DNA of 64,000 bases from Anaerolineales bacterium. GTDB taxonomy: Bacteria; Chloroflexota; Anaerolineae; Anaerolineales; Villigracilaceae. This document shows positions 7,564 to 16,725 of this stretch, one piece after another. The position numbers and the translations under genes were made by a program. The stretch is taken from NCBI GenBank assembly GCA_016789305.1, contig JAEURJ010000009.1, positions 248,001 through 312,000 of the forward strand, written 5' to 3'. The notes under the pieces were generated by a model. That model ran no database searches. It saw only the letters and a list, made by a program, of their open reading frames with translations, and had not been told where the DNA came from. The stretch's first letter is position 1; every line of letters begins with the position of its first letter.

Positions 7564-10476
7564 TCATTTTCCTGTTCTTCTTAGAAAAATCTTGGTGATT
7601 TCTTCTGCGACGGCCGGCATTAATGCCAGCCCAACCACCAATCCCCATTCACGCCCGGTCATGAAATGGGTATTAAAGATCGACTGCAGAAAAGGAACAC
7701 CACACACGATCAAAAGTAATATGATGGAAAAACCTACAGCGTATTGCATGTACTTATTCGAGAATATCCCGATCTGGAAAATGGAAGCACGTTCGGAGCG
7801 CACGGTATAGGCACGGAACAATTCAGCGAGAGATAAAGTAACAAACGCCATCGTATTCGCCGTTTGGACGTCAATTCCACGCCAATCGTGAGCCAGGACA
7901 TAAGATAGCACGTTCATACCAGACGGGATGACTGCTCCCGCTTCGAGGTGCCACGCCAACCCGAAAACAAAGGCCCCCAACACCGCGCCCGTCTGTACAA
8001 TGGTTTGTATTACGATGCCAATGCCCATCGAGCGATTAACGATCGGTTCATTACGGGCACGCGGCTTTTGATCCATGATATCAGGGTCGCCTTTTTCCAT
8101 TGCCAACGCCAAAGCGGGAGCACCATCCGTGATGAGGTTAAGCCAGAGCAATTGGATGGCAGTCAATGGCGCGGGAAGACCGGCCAAAGTCGCGAGGAAG
8201 ATGATCATGATCTCAGCCACATTCGAAGATAAAAGGAAGAACACAAACTTGCGAATGTTCCCATAGATAACACGTCCCTGCTCCACCGCCGAAACGATGC
8301 TGGCATAGTTATCATCCGTGAGAACCATGTCCGCAGTTTCCTTGGCCACATCCGTGCCGGTAATCCCCATGGCCACACCGATATCCGCGCGTTTGATGGC
8401 GGGCGCATCGTTCACACCATCGCCCGTCATGGCGACCACTTCATCGTTGGCCTGCAAGGCATCGACGATGCGCATTTTATGCTCAGGGGAGACGCGGGCA
8501 AAAACGTCGGTTTCCTCGATGACATCCTTAAGTTCATCGTCGTTGAGATCATCAATCATCGCACCAGTCATGACTTTTTTACCAGGGCGCAGCAAGCCAA
8601 TCGCCTCCGCAATCGCTTTGGCGGTATTGGGAAAATCACCTGTAATCATCACAGTGCGAATACCCGCATGACGCGCCTTCTCAAGCGCAGGTTTGACTTC
8701 CGTGCGCGGTGGGTCAATCATGCCAAGGAGACCAGCAAAAACCAAATCGCGTTCAAGTTCATCGGCTTTGATATCGTCTGGGTTATCAGGCACATCCTTT
8801 TGCAAACGATACGCGAAGCCAAGTACGCGCAGGGCATCCCTGGTCATCGCATCGTTCGCGGCGAGGATGCGTTCCTTAACTTCTTTTGTTAATTCACGCG
8901 GCTGGTCGTCCATGCCTTGATATTTTGTACACAAGTCAAGCACGATATCAGGCGCACCTTTCATGGCTATCACATCCCAATCCTTATGCTGATCATCATA
9001 AAAAGGGGAAGGGTCGTCTGGGTTGGGATCCAGCACATTGTGGATCGTGATCATGCGTTTACGTTCCGAGTCAAATGGAACTTCGTTGGAGCGAGGATAC
9101 GCCTCATCGAGATCGACGTGAACAGCTCCAGCTTTGGCAGCTGCCACTAACAGTGAGCCCTCCGTCGGGTCACCAACGATGCGATATGTTTTCTGGGATT
9201 CGTTCTCGCCGGTGGTTTCAATCGTCGAGTCGTTGTTCAATAATCCGAGCCAAAGCGTGGAAAGGATGGCAGGGTATTCGTTCACATCCACCTTTTTACC
9301 ATCCACTTGAAATTCTCCTTTTGGAGAATATCCTGTGCCGGTCACCTGCATGAATTGATTATCCGCCCACACGCGAGTGACCGTCATTTCGTTTTGGGTC
9401 AAGGTGCCGGTTTTGTCGGAACAAATTGTCGTCGCCGAACCCAACGTTTCAACCGAGGACAGCTTTCGGATGAGTGCGTGGCGCTGGACCATTTCCCGCA
9501 TTCCGAGTGCCAGGGAAATCGTCACAACAGCAGGAAGTCCTTCGGGCACAGCAGCGATCGCAAGGCTAATTGCGATGATAAAAACTTCTGTGATCTCCTC
9601 CACATATTCTTTTAAATATTCCAATGGACTTGAGAACAGCCCACTGATCTCCGTGTAATTGACCAGCGCGACGACAAAGACCACGGCAACTAGAATCAAC
9701 GAGCCGATGCTCAAGGATTTGCCAAGTTGGTCGAGTCTTCTTTGCAGAGGCGTCTCCTCGGTCTCCACGCTCTGCAGCATTTTCGCGATCAAACCAAGCT
9801 GGGTACGCATTCCTGTTCCAGTGACGACACCGCGCCCGCGTCCGTAAGAGACGACCGTTCCCATAAACGCGGTATTTTTCCGATCTCCAAGAGGCACATT
9901 TTTTTCGAGCACGGTTGATGCATTCTTCTGCACAGCAAGCGATTCCCCTGTAAGCGAAGCTTCTTCGACGCGCAAGTTAACTGCTTCCAATAAACGCAAA
10001 TCAGCAGGGATGAAATTCCCGGCTTCAAGAAAAACAATATCACCCGGCACAAGATTATAGGAAGGTACGGAAGTACGGATTCCGTCACGGATTACCTGGG
10101 CATCCGGTGCTGCCAGCTTTTTCAAGGCAGCCAAGGCCTGTTCAGCACGCTGCTCTTGAATAATGCCCAGGACGGCATTTAAGACGACAATCGCCATAAT
10201 GGCGGCGGCCTCCACATAATCGCCCAGCAAGCCTGAGATTACTGAAGCAATGATCAACAAAATGACAACAAAATTATTTAATTGATCCCACAGAATAGCG
10301 AAAAAGCCGGGACGAGGGGCTTCTCGTAATTGGTTGGGACCGTATTGATTTAAGCGCTTCTGGGCCTCACTGGAAGACAACCCATTCTCCCGAACTTCAA
10401 GGTGACCAAGCACCTTCTCAGCTTCCAATGCATACCATTCATGTTCATGATGCTGTTCGTTTTTGCTTTCGGACAT
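7564..10476 (-). CDS. P2A-type cation-transporting ATPase (Ca2+/Mn2+ exporter)
   Basis: 970 residues, full length for a P2A pump. Actuator-domain TGES at 176-179, M4 PEGLP at 311-315 (the SERCA-type ion site), phosphorylation site DKTGT with Asp354, and a hinge TGDGVNDAP near 680 are intact; six C-terminal transmembrane helices follow. It exports a divalent cation from the cytoplasm at the expense of ATP. The motifs fit Ca2+ or Mn2+. A yybP-ykoY Mn2+ riboswitch in the leader points to Mn2+, or to Ca2+ export under Mn2+ control as reported in some Gram-positives. The ribosome binding site is GGAG. Confidence 0.92.
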   Translation of the reverse strand: MSESKNEQHHEHEWYALEAEKVLGHLEVRENGLSSSEAQKRLNQYGPNQLREAPRPGFFAILWDQLNNFVVILLIIASVISGLLGDYVEAAAIMAIVVLNAVLGIIQEQRAEQALAALKKLAAPDAQVIRDGIRTSVPSYNLVPGDIVFLEAGNFIPADLRLLEAVNLRVEEASLTGESLAVQKNASTVLEKNVPLGDRKNTAFMGTVVSYGRGRGVVTGTGMRTQLGLIAKMLQSVETEETPLQRRLDQLGKSLSIGSLILVAVVFVVALVNYTEISGLFSSPLEYLKEYVEEITEVFIIAISLAIAAVPEGLPAVVTISLALGMREMVQRHALIRKLSSVETLGSATTICSDKTGTLTQNEMTVTRVWADNQFMQVTGTGYSPKGEFQVDGKKVDVNEYPAILSTLWLGLLNNDSTIETTGENESQKTYRIVGDPTEGSLLVAAAKAGAVHVDLDEAYPRSNEVPFDSERKRMITIHNVLDPNPDDPSPFYDDQHKDWDVIAMKGAPDIVLDLCTKYQGMDDQPRELTKEVKERILAANDAMTRDALRVLGFAYRLQKDVPDNPDDIKADELERDLVFAGLLGMIDPPRTEVKPALEKARHAGIRTVMITGDFPNTAKAIAEAIGLLRPGKKVMTGAMIDDLNDDELKDVIEETDVFARVSPEHKMRIVDALQANDEVVAMTGDGVNDAPAIKRADIGVAMGITGTDVAKETADMVLTDDNYASIVSAVEQGRVIYGNIRKFVFFLLSSNVAEIMIIFLATLAGLPAPLTAIQLLWLNLITDGAPALALAMEKGDPDIMDQKPRARNEPIVNRSMGIGIVIQTIVQTGAVLGAFVFGLAWHLEAGAVIPSGMNVLSYVLAHDWRGIDVQTANTMAFVTLSLAELFRAYTVRSERASIFQIGIFSNKYMQYAVGFSIILLLIVCGVPFLQSIFNTHFMTGREWGLVVGLALMPAVAEEITKIFLRRTGK

Positions 10477-10514
10477 TTCATTTCTCCAAAGGAAAATACT
10501 TCCTATTAATCGTT

Positions 10515-10548
10515 AAAAAAAGACCACCACGTAGAACGTGGTGGTCTT
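10515..10548 (-). terminator. Intrinsic terminator of the riboswitch expression platform
   Basis: 13-bp stem (AAGACCACCACGT / ACGTGGTGGTCTT) with a three-base loop, followed on the minus strand by a run of seven T. It lies in the leader between promoter and ATPase start. Its 5' arm contains the GACC that closes the aptamer, so aptamer and terminator are mutually exclusive. Confidence 0.88.
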
Positions 10549-10656
10549 GCCAACGCATTCAAGCGTATGGGTCGCCGATGGCTTTTCAACCAATGTGATG
10601 ACGACAACCCATCCTGCGAATTAAAGGAGTGCAGGCGGCTACTCCCCAACCAAAGA
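10538..10656 (-). promoter_or_regulatory. yybP-ykoY (Mn2+-sensing) riboswitch aptamer
   Basis: Read on the minus strand the leader has the conserved blocks of Rfam yybP-ykoY in order: GGGGAGTAGC, GTCGTCA, CATCGGCGACC, a CATACGC...GCG arm, and GGCAAGACC. The two L1/L3 signature loops bind Mn2+ in solved structures of this class. The aptamer's 3' strand is shared with the following terminator stem, so ligand binding should prevent termination and switch the ATPase on. Identification is from recall of the consensus; no covariance search was run. Confidence 0.88.
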
Positions 10657-10658
10657 GT

Positions 10659-10688
10659 AGTGTACTCCACCTGAAAAGTCGCTGTCAA
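10659..10688 (-). promoter_or_regulatory. Sigma70-type promoter for riboswitch-ATPase transcript
   Basis: On the minus strand TTGACA (10688-10683) and TACACT (10664-10659) are separated by 18 bases. The expected start point, near 10651, coincides with the beginning of the aptamer. Confidence 0.75.
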
Positions 10689-10766
10689 GGAAAAGAGTCA
10701 ACAATTTTGTTTAGAGAAGTATAATCACCACTGTAGTAATGTATTTCGATTGTGGAGGGACGAGTC

Positions 10767-11210
10767 ATGCCAATGATAAGAACACCGAAAAGCCGGGAGG
10801 AATTCAAGGCGTATTACGCGCTTCGCTATAAAGTTTTGCGCGAACCCTGGGGCCATCCAAAGGGTACCGAAAAGGACGATTACGAACCCATCAGCGAACA
10901 TTTCATGGCAGTGGATGAAAAAACTGCGGAAATACTGGGGGTGATCAAGTTATTCGAAAAAGCACCTGGGGCCGGGCAGGTTTCCCATCTTGCAGTTGCT
11001 ACAGAATATCAACATAAAGGTATTGGGAAATTCCTGATCGAAACTGTGGAACAACGCGCCCGCGAACGAGGCTTTACCACGTTGGGGGCCATGACACGCA
11101 GTACGGCAACCGCATATTTTGAAAAATATGGGTATCACGTGGCAGGCGTCTCAACTCTTTATTTAGGGACCACACATCTTATTTGGATGGAAAAAGAATT
11201 AAAATATTAA
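10767..11210 (+). CDS. GNAT family N-acetyltransferase
   Basis: 147 residues from ATG 10767, chosen because GGAGGG lies seven bases upstream; a GTG at 10752 is inside that site. The single acetyltransferase domain has the acetyl-CoA loop QHKGIG (Q/RxxGxG) after strand HLAVATEY, and the C-terminal YFEKYGYHVAG typical of GNATs. It moves an acetyl group from acetyl-CoA to an amine; the substrate is unknown. It lies between the Mn/Ca ATPase (divergent) and terC (convergent) with a shared terminator. Confidence 0.82.
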   Translation: MPMIRTPKSREEFKAYYALRYKVLREPWGHPKGTEKDDYEPISEHFMAVDEKTAEILGVIKLFEKAPGAGQVSHLAVATEYQHKGIGKFLIETVEQRARERGFTTLGAMTRSTATAYFEKYGYHVAGVSTLYLGTTHLIWMEKELKY

Positions 11211-11221
11211 TTTTACATTTA

Positions 11222-11262
11222 AATAATACAAGAGGCGAACTATGTTCGCCTCTTGTATTATT
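11222..11262. terminator. Bidirectional terminator between GNAT and terC-like gene
   Basis: 19-bp perfect stem with a three-base loop (arms containing CAAGAGGCGAAC), A-rich on the left and T-rich on the right. Confidence 0.9.
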
Positions 11263-11269
11263 TTTATAT

Positions 11270-12139
11270 CTAGCCTGTCGTTTGCGGACCTAGTTTCCGA
11301 AAAAACAACCCAACAATAAGATTGAAAATTGCTTTAAAGGGCATAAACACCCAATCTACAAATTCATTGACAATCCCAATACCCTTTGCAAGCCAGGTCA
11401 AAACGAAGCGGAATTTTTGCAGGAAGGGAATGTGCGAATACGCCAATGCCAGGGCAATCGTTCCCATCGAAATTCCGAAACGCAAAAGGTCGGGAAATTC
11501 AATATGCCAGACCTGATCCAAAATTAGCTCAACACCGATATTAAAAACAAGGATATAAGCCGCCTGCTTAAGAATCGGCTCACGCTCCACAGCGTAACTG
11601 AACACACCTGCGGCATATCGCATTGTCAGGATGCCGATTCCCACACCCAGCATTACCACCCAAACTTTATCTGAAAGCGACACAGCCGCAACAACATTGT
11701 CAATGCTGAAAATTAGGTCCATGATCTCCACAGTCAATACCGTGGACCAGAAAGACCGTACCTTGATCGGAGTGATATTCCCGTCTTCATCTGCCTCCCC
11801 GGTCATATCTTCAAGATTGTCGAACGCCAGGTGAATCAAGTACACAGCACCAATAAGCTTAATCCATGAATTATGGATCAAAAAGCTCGTTAAAAAAAGC
11901 ATCGCGCCACGACCTGCATAGGCACCCAGTAAACCAACACGCAATGCAGCCATCCTCTGATATCCAAGAAGCGGGTGCAAAATTGCACCGAGTTTTCTTA
12001 ATGCACCCGGCCAAGGTACCTCCTGATCATTCGGCAATGGCGTAACAAGGGCGCCAATCACTGCCGCATTATCAATGGAAAGAATTCCCTCCAGAAATAT
12101 CAGTTGAAACACAATTAGTAGTACAGGCCAATAAGCCAT
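11270..12139 (-). CDS. TerC family integral membrane protein, probable Mn2+ exporter
   Basis: 289 residues from ATG 12139, which has AAAGG nine bases upstream; a TTG 24 bases earlier has no such site. About seven to nine transmembrane helices. The two diagnostic acidic motifs are present, EGILSIDNA near residue 17 and MDLIFSIDNV near 140, which form the metal path in TerC/YkoY proteins. Members export Mn2+ and help load secreted metalloenzymes. The gene sits one gene away from the riboswitch-controlled ATPase, so this is a metal-efflux locus. I see no second yybP-ykoY element in its short upstream region. Confidence 0.88.
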   Translation of the reverse strand: MAYWPVLLIVFQLIFLEGILSIDNAAVIGALVTPLPNDQEVPWPGALRKLGAILHPLLGYQRMAALRVGLLGAYAGRGAMLFLTSFLIHNSWIKLIGAVYLIHLAFDNLEDMTGEADEDGNITPIKVRSFWSTVLTVEIMDLIFSIDNVVAAVSLSDKVWVVMLGVGIGILTMRYAAGVFSYAVEREPILKQAAYILVFNIGVELILDQVWHIEFPDLLRFGISMGTIALALAYSHIPFLQKFRFVLTWLAKGIGIVNEFVDWVFMPFKAIFNLIVGLFFRKLGPQTTG

Positions 12140-12249
12140 ATCCCAGAACCTTTCACTTCGCAAGAATGACTTTCCAATGATGGATTTTATCTCAATTACG
12201 AATCACAAGGAACTGACAAAAGGCACTGTAAAAACATCAAATGGGATGT

Positions 12250-12255
12250 TAAAAT
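12250..12255 (+). promoter_or_regulatory. Candidate -10 box (TAAAAT) for a leaderless transcript
   Basis: TAAAAT ends six bases before ATG 12262 of the CcmC-like gene and no Shine-Dalgarno is present. Confidence 0.4.
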
Positions 12256-12261
12256 CCAAAG

Positions 12262-12882
12262 ATGACAAAAATAGAATCACCATTTATAGTCTTTCTTTTT
12301 ATAGTCGGCGTGATTGCCTTTATGGCTTTTTTGGGGCCTGAAGAAAAATCCCTCGGAGCGAACGTGCGGATCGTTTACCTGCACGGAGCCTGGGTTCTGA
12401 CAGCGGAAATTGCCTTTTTCGCCGCGGCTCTTGCTGGACTTTTAGGCCTGCTTCTGCGCAAGGATATTTTCCACACCTGGTCCGCTGCGCTCGGACGTAC
12501 AGGAATATTCTTCTGGCTCACCTATCTCCCACTTTCCTTATATGCAATGCAAGCTAATTGGAATGGACTGTTTCTTGCAGAGCCGCGCTTCCGCCTAGCG
12601 ATGATTTTTGCGATCACCGGGCTTCTTCTCCAACTTGGCCTATGGCTTTTTGATATCCCTTGGTTAATATCGCTGGGAAATATTCTATATATCATTACCC
12701 TTCGAATATCATTTGCAACCGCTCAAAACGTAATGCATCCACCGCCATCCCCCATTTTCAAATCAGGCAATTACTTCATCATCGGCTTTTTTATTGGATT
12801 GAATTTGCTGGCATGGATTGCCGGCTTCTTTTTGACATACTGGCTTGTAGAAAAAGCTAAGTCGAAAAACTCCGCCATATAA
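12262..12882 (+). CDS. CcmC/CcsA-like six-helix membrane protein, function unknown
   Basis: 206 residues, six hydrophobic helices. The loop VRIVYLHGAW resembles the first conserved segment of CcmC haem-handling proteins, and WNGLFLAEPRFRLAMI lies where the tryptophan-rich WWD motif and following DxR are expected, but the WWD motif is not intact. No other cytochrome c maturation gene is nearby. It may be a diverged haem-handling relative or an unrelated transporter component; the assignment is weak. TAAAAT six bases before the ATG suggests a leaderless mRNA. A decayed MFS-like fragment follows within ten bases. Confidence 0.45.
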   Translation: MTKIESPFIVFLFIVGVIAFMAFLGPEEKSLGANVRIVYLHGAWVLTAEIAFFAAALAGLLGLLLRKDIFHTWSAALGRTGIFFWLTYLPLSLYAMQANWNGLFLAEPRFRLAMIFAITGLLLQLGLWLFDIPWLISLGNILYIITLRISFATAQNVMHPPPSPIFKSGNYFIIGFFIGLNLLAWIAGFFLTYWLVEKAKSKNSAI

Positions 12883-12887
12883 AAGTT

Positions 12888-13133
12888 TAGGCGAAAAGAA
12901 TACAAGTAGCCATCCTCACTGCGATCCGCGTAGTGATCACTATTGCGTATCGCATGGTCTATCCATGCAACCGCTGTCGTTTGCAGGTGCAACAAATTCC
13001 ATTCGACGGGCGGTTGGAACATTACTTGCGCCAACTCTACATCCCTTTGGTTTTTCTTATACAACAGGATCGCAGGTATTTTCAACTTACTTGGAATACT
13101 GGCTGTTTTATTTCTGCTCAAACATCATAATTA
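12888..13133 (+). pseudogene. Decayed MFS-transporter-like fragment
   Basis: From about 12897 one frame reads RIQVAILTAIRVVITIAYRMVYP, here split as RIQVAILTAIRV and VITIAYRMVYP, which looks like the first helix of an MFS permease. Then sequence jumps to another frame with RRAVGTLLAPTLHPFGF and a third with NRIAGIFNLLGILAVLFLLK, resembling the last two MFS helices. No single frame is intact and about 300 internal residues are absent. This pattern suggests an internal deletion plus frameshifts. A search of each frame would test it. Confidence 0.45.
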
Positions 13134-13176
13134 ATAGAATTCTATATCCCGGCAATCTAGCTAAAACTTGAATAAC

Positions 13177-13224
13177 AATATAAACAAAAAACCCCGTCAT
13201 ATGACGGGGTTTTTTGTTTATATT
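13177..13224. terminator. Bidirectional terminator (48-base perfect palindrome)
   Basis: Perfect inverted repeat centred at 13200/13201 with ACCCCGTCAT as inner arm, flanked by A6 and T6. It ends the pilin transcript on the minus strand and any read-through from the CcmC-like gene. Confidence 0.9.
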
Positions 13225-13233
13225 CCAAAAGAA

Positions 13234-13380
13234 TTACAGGGAAGCATTGATGCTGGAGAAGACGTTGCCGATGGAAGGGCCGAGGATGGTCAAAGCTGCA
13301 ATAACAACAATAGCTACCAAAACGAGAATCAACGCATACTCAACGAGGCCTTGTCCTTTTTCTTTAGGGGCGAATAACAT
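13234..13380 (-). CDS. Flp family type IVb pilin
   Basis: 48 residues, too short for usual ORF cut-offs. A basic leader MLFAPKEKG is followed by QGLVEYALILVLVAIVVIAA; prepilin peptidase is expected to cut after KG, giving mature Gln1 with the conserved Glu at +5. The C-terminal tail is short (TILGPSIGNVFSSINASL). Start ATG 13380 has AAAGGAG ten bases upstream. Flp pilins build tight-adherence or competence-like pili; the tad secretion genes are not in this window. Promoter and terminator flank it, so it is monocistronic. Confidence 0.92.
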   Translation of the reverse strand: MLFAPKEKGQGLVEYALILVLVAIVVIAALTILGPSIGNVFSSINASL

Positions 13381-13438
13381 AGTGTAATTTCTCCTTTCTT
13401 TAGTATTTCTCCCATGACTGTTTCATAGAAGTATTCAT

Positions 13439-13466
13439 ATTTTACTCTTTACGCGACTTTTTACAA
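13439..13466 (-). promoter_or_regulatory. Promoter of the Flp pilin gene
   Basis: On the minus strand TTGTAA (13466-13461) and TAAAAT (13444-13439) are 16 bases apart, giving a leader of about 50 bases before the pilin ATG. Confidence 0.55.
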
Positions 13467-13517
13467 GAGTTATGTCACATTTTACCCTATCATTTATGTT
13501 AGTCTTACAGGAATGAT

Positions 13518-13540
13518 AACCCGCTTATAACCGGGTTTTT
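13518..13540 (+). terminator. Short hairpin with T run, possible terminator
   Basis: 6-bp stem AACCCG / CGGGTT with an eight-base loop followed by TTT. It lies 60 bases before hutI on the same strand, so it may be an attenuator-like element or a chance structure. Confidence 0.3.
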
Positions 13541-13599
13541 GCACGAATTTTGGGGATTCTTGTTCATCCAAGGGTGGTTTTCTGTGGTTTAATTCGCTT

Positions 13600-14874
13600 A
13601 TGCTTATCCATTCCGCTTCACAGTTATTGACTTTAAAAGGCGGGCCACAACGCGGGCAAACCTTGGGCTCTCTTGGAATCATCGAAAATGGAGCGGTTGT
13701 TATACAAGACGGAAAAATTGTAGCAGTAGGGACAACTGAAGATCTAAAATCCTCCTTTCCAAATGAGCCAACTTTTGACGCCGGTCATCGCGTCATAATG
13801 CCTGGATTTGTCGACCCCCATACCCACTTGATTTGGGCAGGAGATCGCGCCAATGAATTTGAATTAAAAATGTCTGGCGTGCCCTATTTGGACATCCTTG
13901 CAAACGGAGGCGGGATTATCTCTACCGTAAAAACCACACGTACAGCCAGCATGGAAGCATTGATTGCGCAAACACGGCCGCGATTACTAAGCATGTTCGC
14001 ACATGGAACAACAACAGCGGAAGCCAAAACAGGTTATGGGTTACAAACGTCCACAGAATTGCGTTTGTTGAAAGCATTGATTGCTTTGGACGATGAAAGT
14101 CCGCTTGATCTTGCCATTACCTTTCTCGGTGCTCACGCCATTGCTCCAGAATATAAAGACAACCCGCAGGGATATACAGACGAAGTGGCCAATACAATGC
14201 TGCCGATGCTCAAAGAATGGTGGGAAACTCACGCTCCCCGCCTCCCGCTTCCCTTTGTGGATGTCTTCTGCGAGACAAAAGCGTTTACGCTAGAACAATC
14301 GCGTCAGATCCTGATCCAGGCAAAATCGCTGGGATTCCCACTCAAGATCCACGCTGATGAATTCGACAATCTCGGCGGTGCGGCGCTGGCAGCAGAATTA
14401 GGTGCTGCTTCTGCAGACCACTTAGTTCGGACGTCTGATGCCGATATTCTGGCGTTAGCCAAATCAGACACAGTGGCAGTTGCGTTACCCTGTACACCAT
14501 TTGGGTTAGCCGAAAAAGATTACACCCCGGCAGGAAAAATTCTGGCAGCAGGTGGAATGCTGGCCCTCGCGACAGATTGCAACCCTGGCACCTCATGGAA
14601 CGAATCCATGCAAATGGCAATTGCCCTCGCCTGCCGTTACATGAAGTTGACTCCGGCGCAAGCTATCGCGGCGTCTACGATCAATTCTGCGCACGCAATC
14701 CGCAGGTCCGATACGCTCGGCTCGATCGAAGTGGGGAAACAAGCGGACATGTTAATCCTCTCCGTGGATGATTATCGCCAGATGGGCTATCGATATGGGA
14801 GCAACCTCGTCAGGCAGATCATCAAACGCGGGCGGACCTATTCTGTGGATGCTGGATATTATCAAAGCGCATAA
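13600..14874 (+). CDS. hutI: Imidazolonepropionase
   Basis: 424 residues, the usual length. It hydrolyses 4-imidazolone-5-propanoate to N-formimino-L-glutamate in histidine degradation. It is an amidohydrolase-fold enzyme with the metal motif DPHTH (His74, His76), the substrate loop WAGDRANEF, KTGYGLQ, HADEF near residue 250 and ATDCNPG near 325. The ATG has no Shine-Dalgarno; TTTAAT six bases upstream could be a -10 for a leaderless mRNA. No other hut gene lies in the window. A PAS-GGDEF gene follows after 44 bases, then arginase. Confidence 0.95.
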   Translation: MLIHSASQLLTLKGGPQRGQTLGSLGIIENGAVVIQDGKIVAVGTTEDLKSSFPNEPTFDAGHRVIMPGFVDPHTHLIWAGDRANEFELKMSGVPYLDILANGGGIISTVKTTRTASMEALIAQTRPRLLSMFAHGTTTAEAKTGYGLQTSTELRLLKALIALDDESPLDLAITFLGAHAIAPEYKDNPQGYTDEVANTMLPMLKEWWETHAPRLPLPFVDVFCETKAFTLEQSRQILIQAKSLGFPLKIHADEFDNLGGAALAAELGAASADHLVRTSDADILALAKSDTVAVALPCTPFGLAEKDYTPAGKILAAGGMLALATDCNPGTSWNESMQMAIALACRYMKLTPAQAIAASTINSAHAIRRSDTLGSIEVGKQADMLILSVDDYRQMGYRYGSNLVRQIIKRGRTYSVDAGYYQSA

Positions 14875-14918
14875 ATGAAACTCATGTTTGATTCACCAAC
14901 TTCACTTGGGGAAGTTTT

Positions 14919-15818
14919 ATGGACTTAATCCCGATTGCGCGGGATGTAGTTTTGGATCACATCCCTGAATTGGTCTTTGTGATGGATGCTCATGACAGGA
15001 TCCTGGATGCAAATCAAAGCATGGAGAAATGGCTCGGGAAATCCAAAGAAGAACTCATTGGCCTGGACCCATTGGAAGTTTTTCGGGAATGGCCGCAAAT
15101 GATCAATCGTATTCTTTTTTCCACGGAAGAAACCCGTGAAGAGATTGAAATTCCGGGCAAACACTCCACTACTACACTTGAATTGGTGGTGACTCCGATT
15201 CGCGACCCAAAAACAAATCAATTGAATGGGCGCGTGATCGTTGCACATGATGTAACTGAACGCAAACTGTTGGTAAATCATCTCAACCAGCTGACAAAAA
15301 AACTAATGGAGCAGGCCACCCGCGATCCATTGACTGGAGTCTTCAATCGCAGGTTTTTGGCGGAGGCACTTGATAAAGAAATTGCCAAAGCCGCAAGGGA
15401 AGCTGCGTTCATCTCTGTTGTGATGCTGGACGTAGATCACTTCAAAAAATTCAACGACACATACGGGCATAAATGCGGAGATGCGGTATTGCAAGACCTT
15501 GCAAATTTCCTGACAGAGAATTCAAGACAGGGAGATATCGTCTGCCGCTATGGCGGCGAGGAATTTATCATCTTGATGTTAAACGCCAGTGAAAGCGACG
15601 CCTTTGAACGAGCCGAAACCTGGAGACGAGAATACAGCGCAAAAGGTATACACTTTGAAGGACAACAACTTCATACCACATTCTCAGCTGGGGTCGCGAC
15701 CCTTGCAACCAACAACCAGAAGGGTGAAGCAATTTTGCACGCAGCAGATTCTGCGTTGTATCAATCCAAGAGCAATGGACGAAATCAAGTAACTTTATAC
15801 CAATCCGTGGAGAATTAA
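14919..15818 (+). CDS. PAS-GGDEF diguanylate cyclase
   Basis: 299 residues: PAS domain (about 12-118) and GGDEF domain (about 130-297). The active site is GGEEF at 212-216 and the inhibitory I-site RQGD (RxxD, 203-206) lies five residues before it, so an active, product-inhibited cyclase making c-di-GMP from two GTP is expected. No transmembrane segment, hence cytoplasmic; PAS ligand unknown. The start has GGGGAAG about six bases upstream. Arginase begins one base after the stop codon, so c-di-GMP synthesis is transcriptionally tied to amino-acid catabolism. Confidence 0.93.
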   Translation: MDLIPIARDVVLDHIPELVFVMDAHDRILDANQSMEKWLGKSKEELIGLDPLEVFREWPQMINRILFSTEETREEIEIPGKHSTTTLELVVTPIRDPKTNQLNGRVIVAHDVTERKLLVNHLNQLTKKLMEQATRDPLTGVFNRRFLAEALDKEIAKAAREAAFISVVMLDVDHFKKFNDTYGHKCGDAVLQDLANFLTENSRQGDIVCRYGGEEFIILMLNASESDAFERAETWRREYSAKGIHFEGQQLHTTFSAGVATLATNNQKGEAILHAADSALYQSKSNGRNQVTLYQSVEN

Positions 15819-15819
15819 C

Positions 15820-16725
15820 ATGCAAATCGATATTATCGGTGTACCGATCGATCTTGGCGCGGATCGCCGTGGTGTGGATATGGGGCCCAGCGCGATCCGT
15901 TATTCGCAATTACAGCAAAAACTTGAAGAACTTGGCTACGATGTACAAGATGAAGGCAATGTGGAAGTACCCATCGCTGAGATGTGCAAGATCACCAATC
16001 CAAAATTAAAGTATCTGGATTGCATCATCCCCATGTCCCGACGTGTGGCTGGCTCGGTAGCGACCTCTGTTCAGGCCGGGCATTTTCCACTTGTGCTCGG
16101 GGGAGATCACAGCCTTTCGATTGGATCAGTTCGCGGCGCCGCCCGGAACCGTAAGATCGGCGTCATCTGGCTCGATGCGCACGCAGATTTCAATACAGCG
16201 GAGACAACTCCGTCCGGCAACATCCACGGCATGTCACTTGCGGTTCTCTCCGGACTGGGCGATAAAAGCCTCGTTCAACTATGGGATGAAAATATTCCAG
16301 TGATCGACCCGAAAAAGATCGCGATCATCGGCGCACGCGATCTCGATTCGGGCGAGAAGGTTAATCTCAAAGATGCCGGTGCAATGGTGATGAGCATGGA
16401 ACAGATCGACCGCTATGGAATGGTTGCCGTCGTTGAGAAAGCCATCGAACATGTCAGCCGCGATGTGGATGGAATTTATCTTTCGCTCGATCTTGATGCG
16501 CTCGATCCGCGCCATGCGCCCGGCGTGGGAACTCCCGTTCCCGCTGGCCTCACGCAACGTGAGGCACATCTCGCTTGTGAAATGATCGCAGAAACAAATA
16601 AACTCGTCGGTATGGATCTCGTGGAAGTCAACCCGATCCTCGACGTACAAAATCAAACGGCCATGCTCGCGGTGGAATTTGCACTCTCTGCGCTCGGACG
16701 CCGCATTTGGAATGGACAAGTATGA
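15820..16725 (+). CDS. rocF: Arginase (ureohydrolase family)
   Basis: 301 residues. It hydrolyses L-arginine to ornithine and urea using two Mn2+. Family signatures: [11 protein letters not shown] near the N-terminus, GGDHS (94-98), DAHAD (119-123) and SLDLDALDP (222-230), which together give the His/Asp metal ligands. The N-terminal pattern favours arginase over agmatinase or formimidoylglutamase, although the hutI neighbour makes the latter worth testing. It overlaps the following gene by four bases (ATGA) and starts one base after the diguanylate cyclase. Confidence 0.9.
   Translation: MQIDIIGVPIDLGADRRGVDMGPSAIRYSQLQQKLEELGYDVQDEGNVEVPIAEMCKITNPKLKYLDCIIPMSRRVAGSVATSVQAGHFPLVLGGDHSLSIGSVRGAARNRKIGVIWLDAHADFNTAETTPSGNIHGMSLAVLSGLGDKSLVQLWDENIPVIDPKKIAIIGARDLDSGEKVNLKDAGAMVMSMEQIDRYGMVAVVEKAIEHVSRDVDGIYLSLDLDALDPRHAPGVGTPVPAGLTQREAHLACEMIAETNKLVGMDLVEVNPILDVQNQTAMLAVEFALSALGRRIWNGQV

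Noticed and set aside
12140..12261. Second yybP-ykoY riboswitch upstream of the TerC gene
   Set aside because: No GGGGAGTAG or GGCAAGACC-type blocks are present in the short upstream region.
15820..16725. Arginase as formimidoylglutamase (HutG) because of nearby hutI
   Set aside because: The N-terminal [11 protein letters not shown] and overall pattern fit arginase better; kept as an alternative only.
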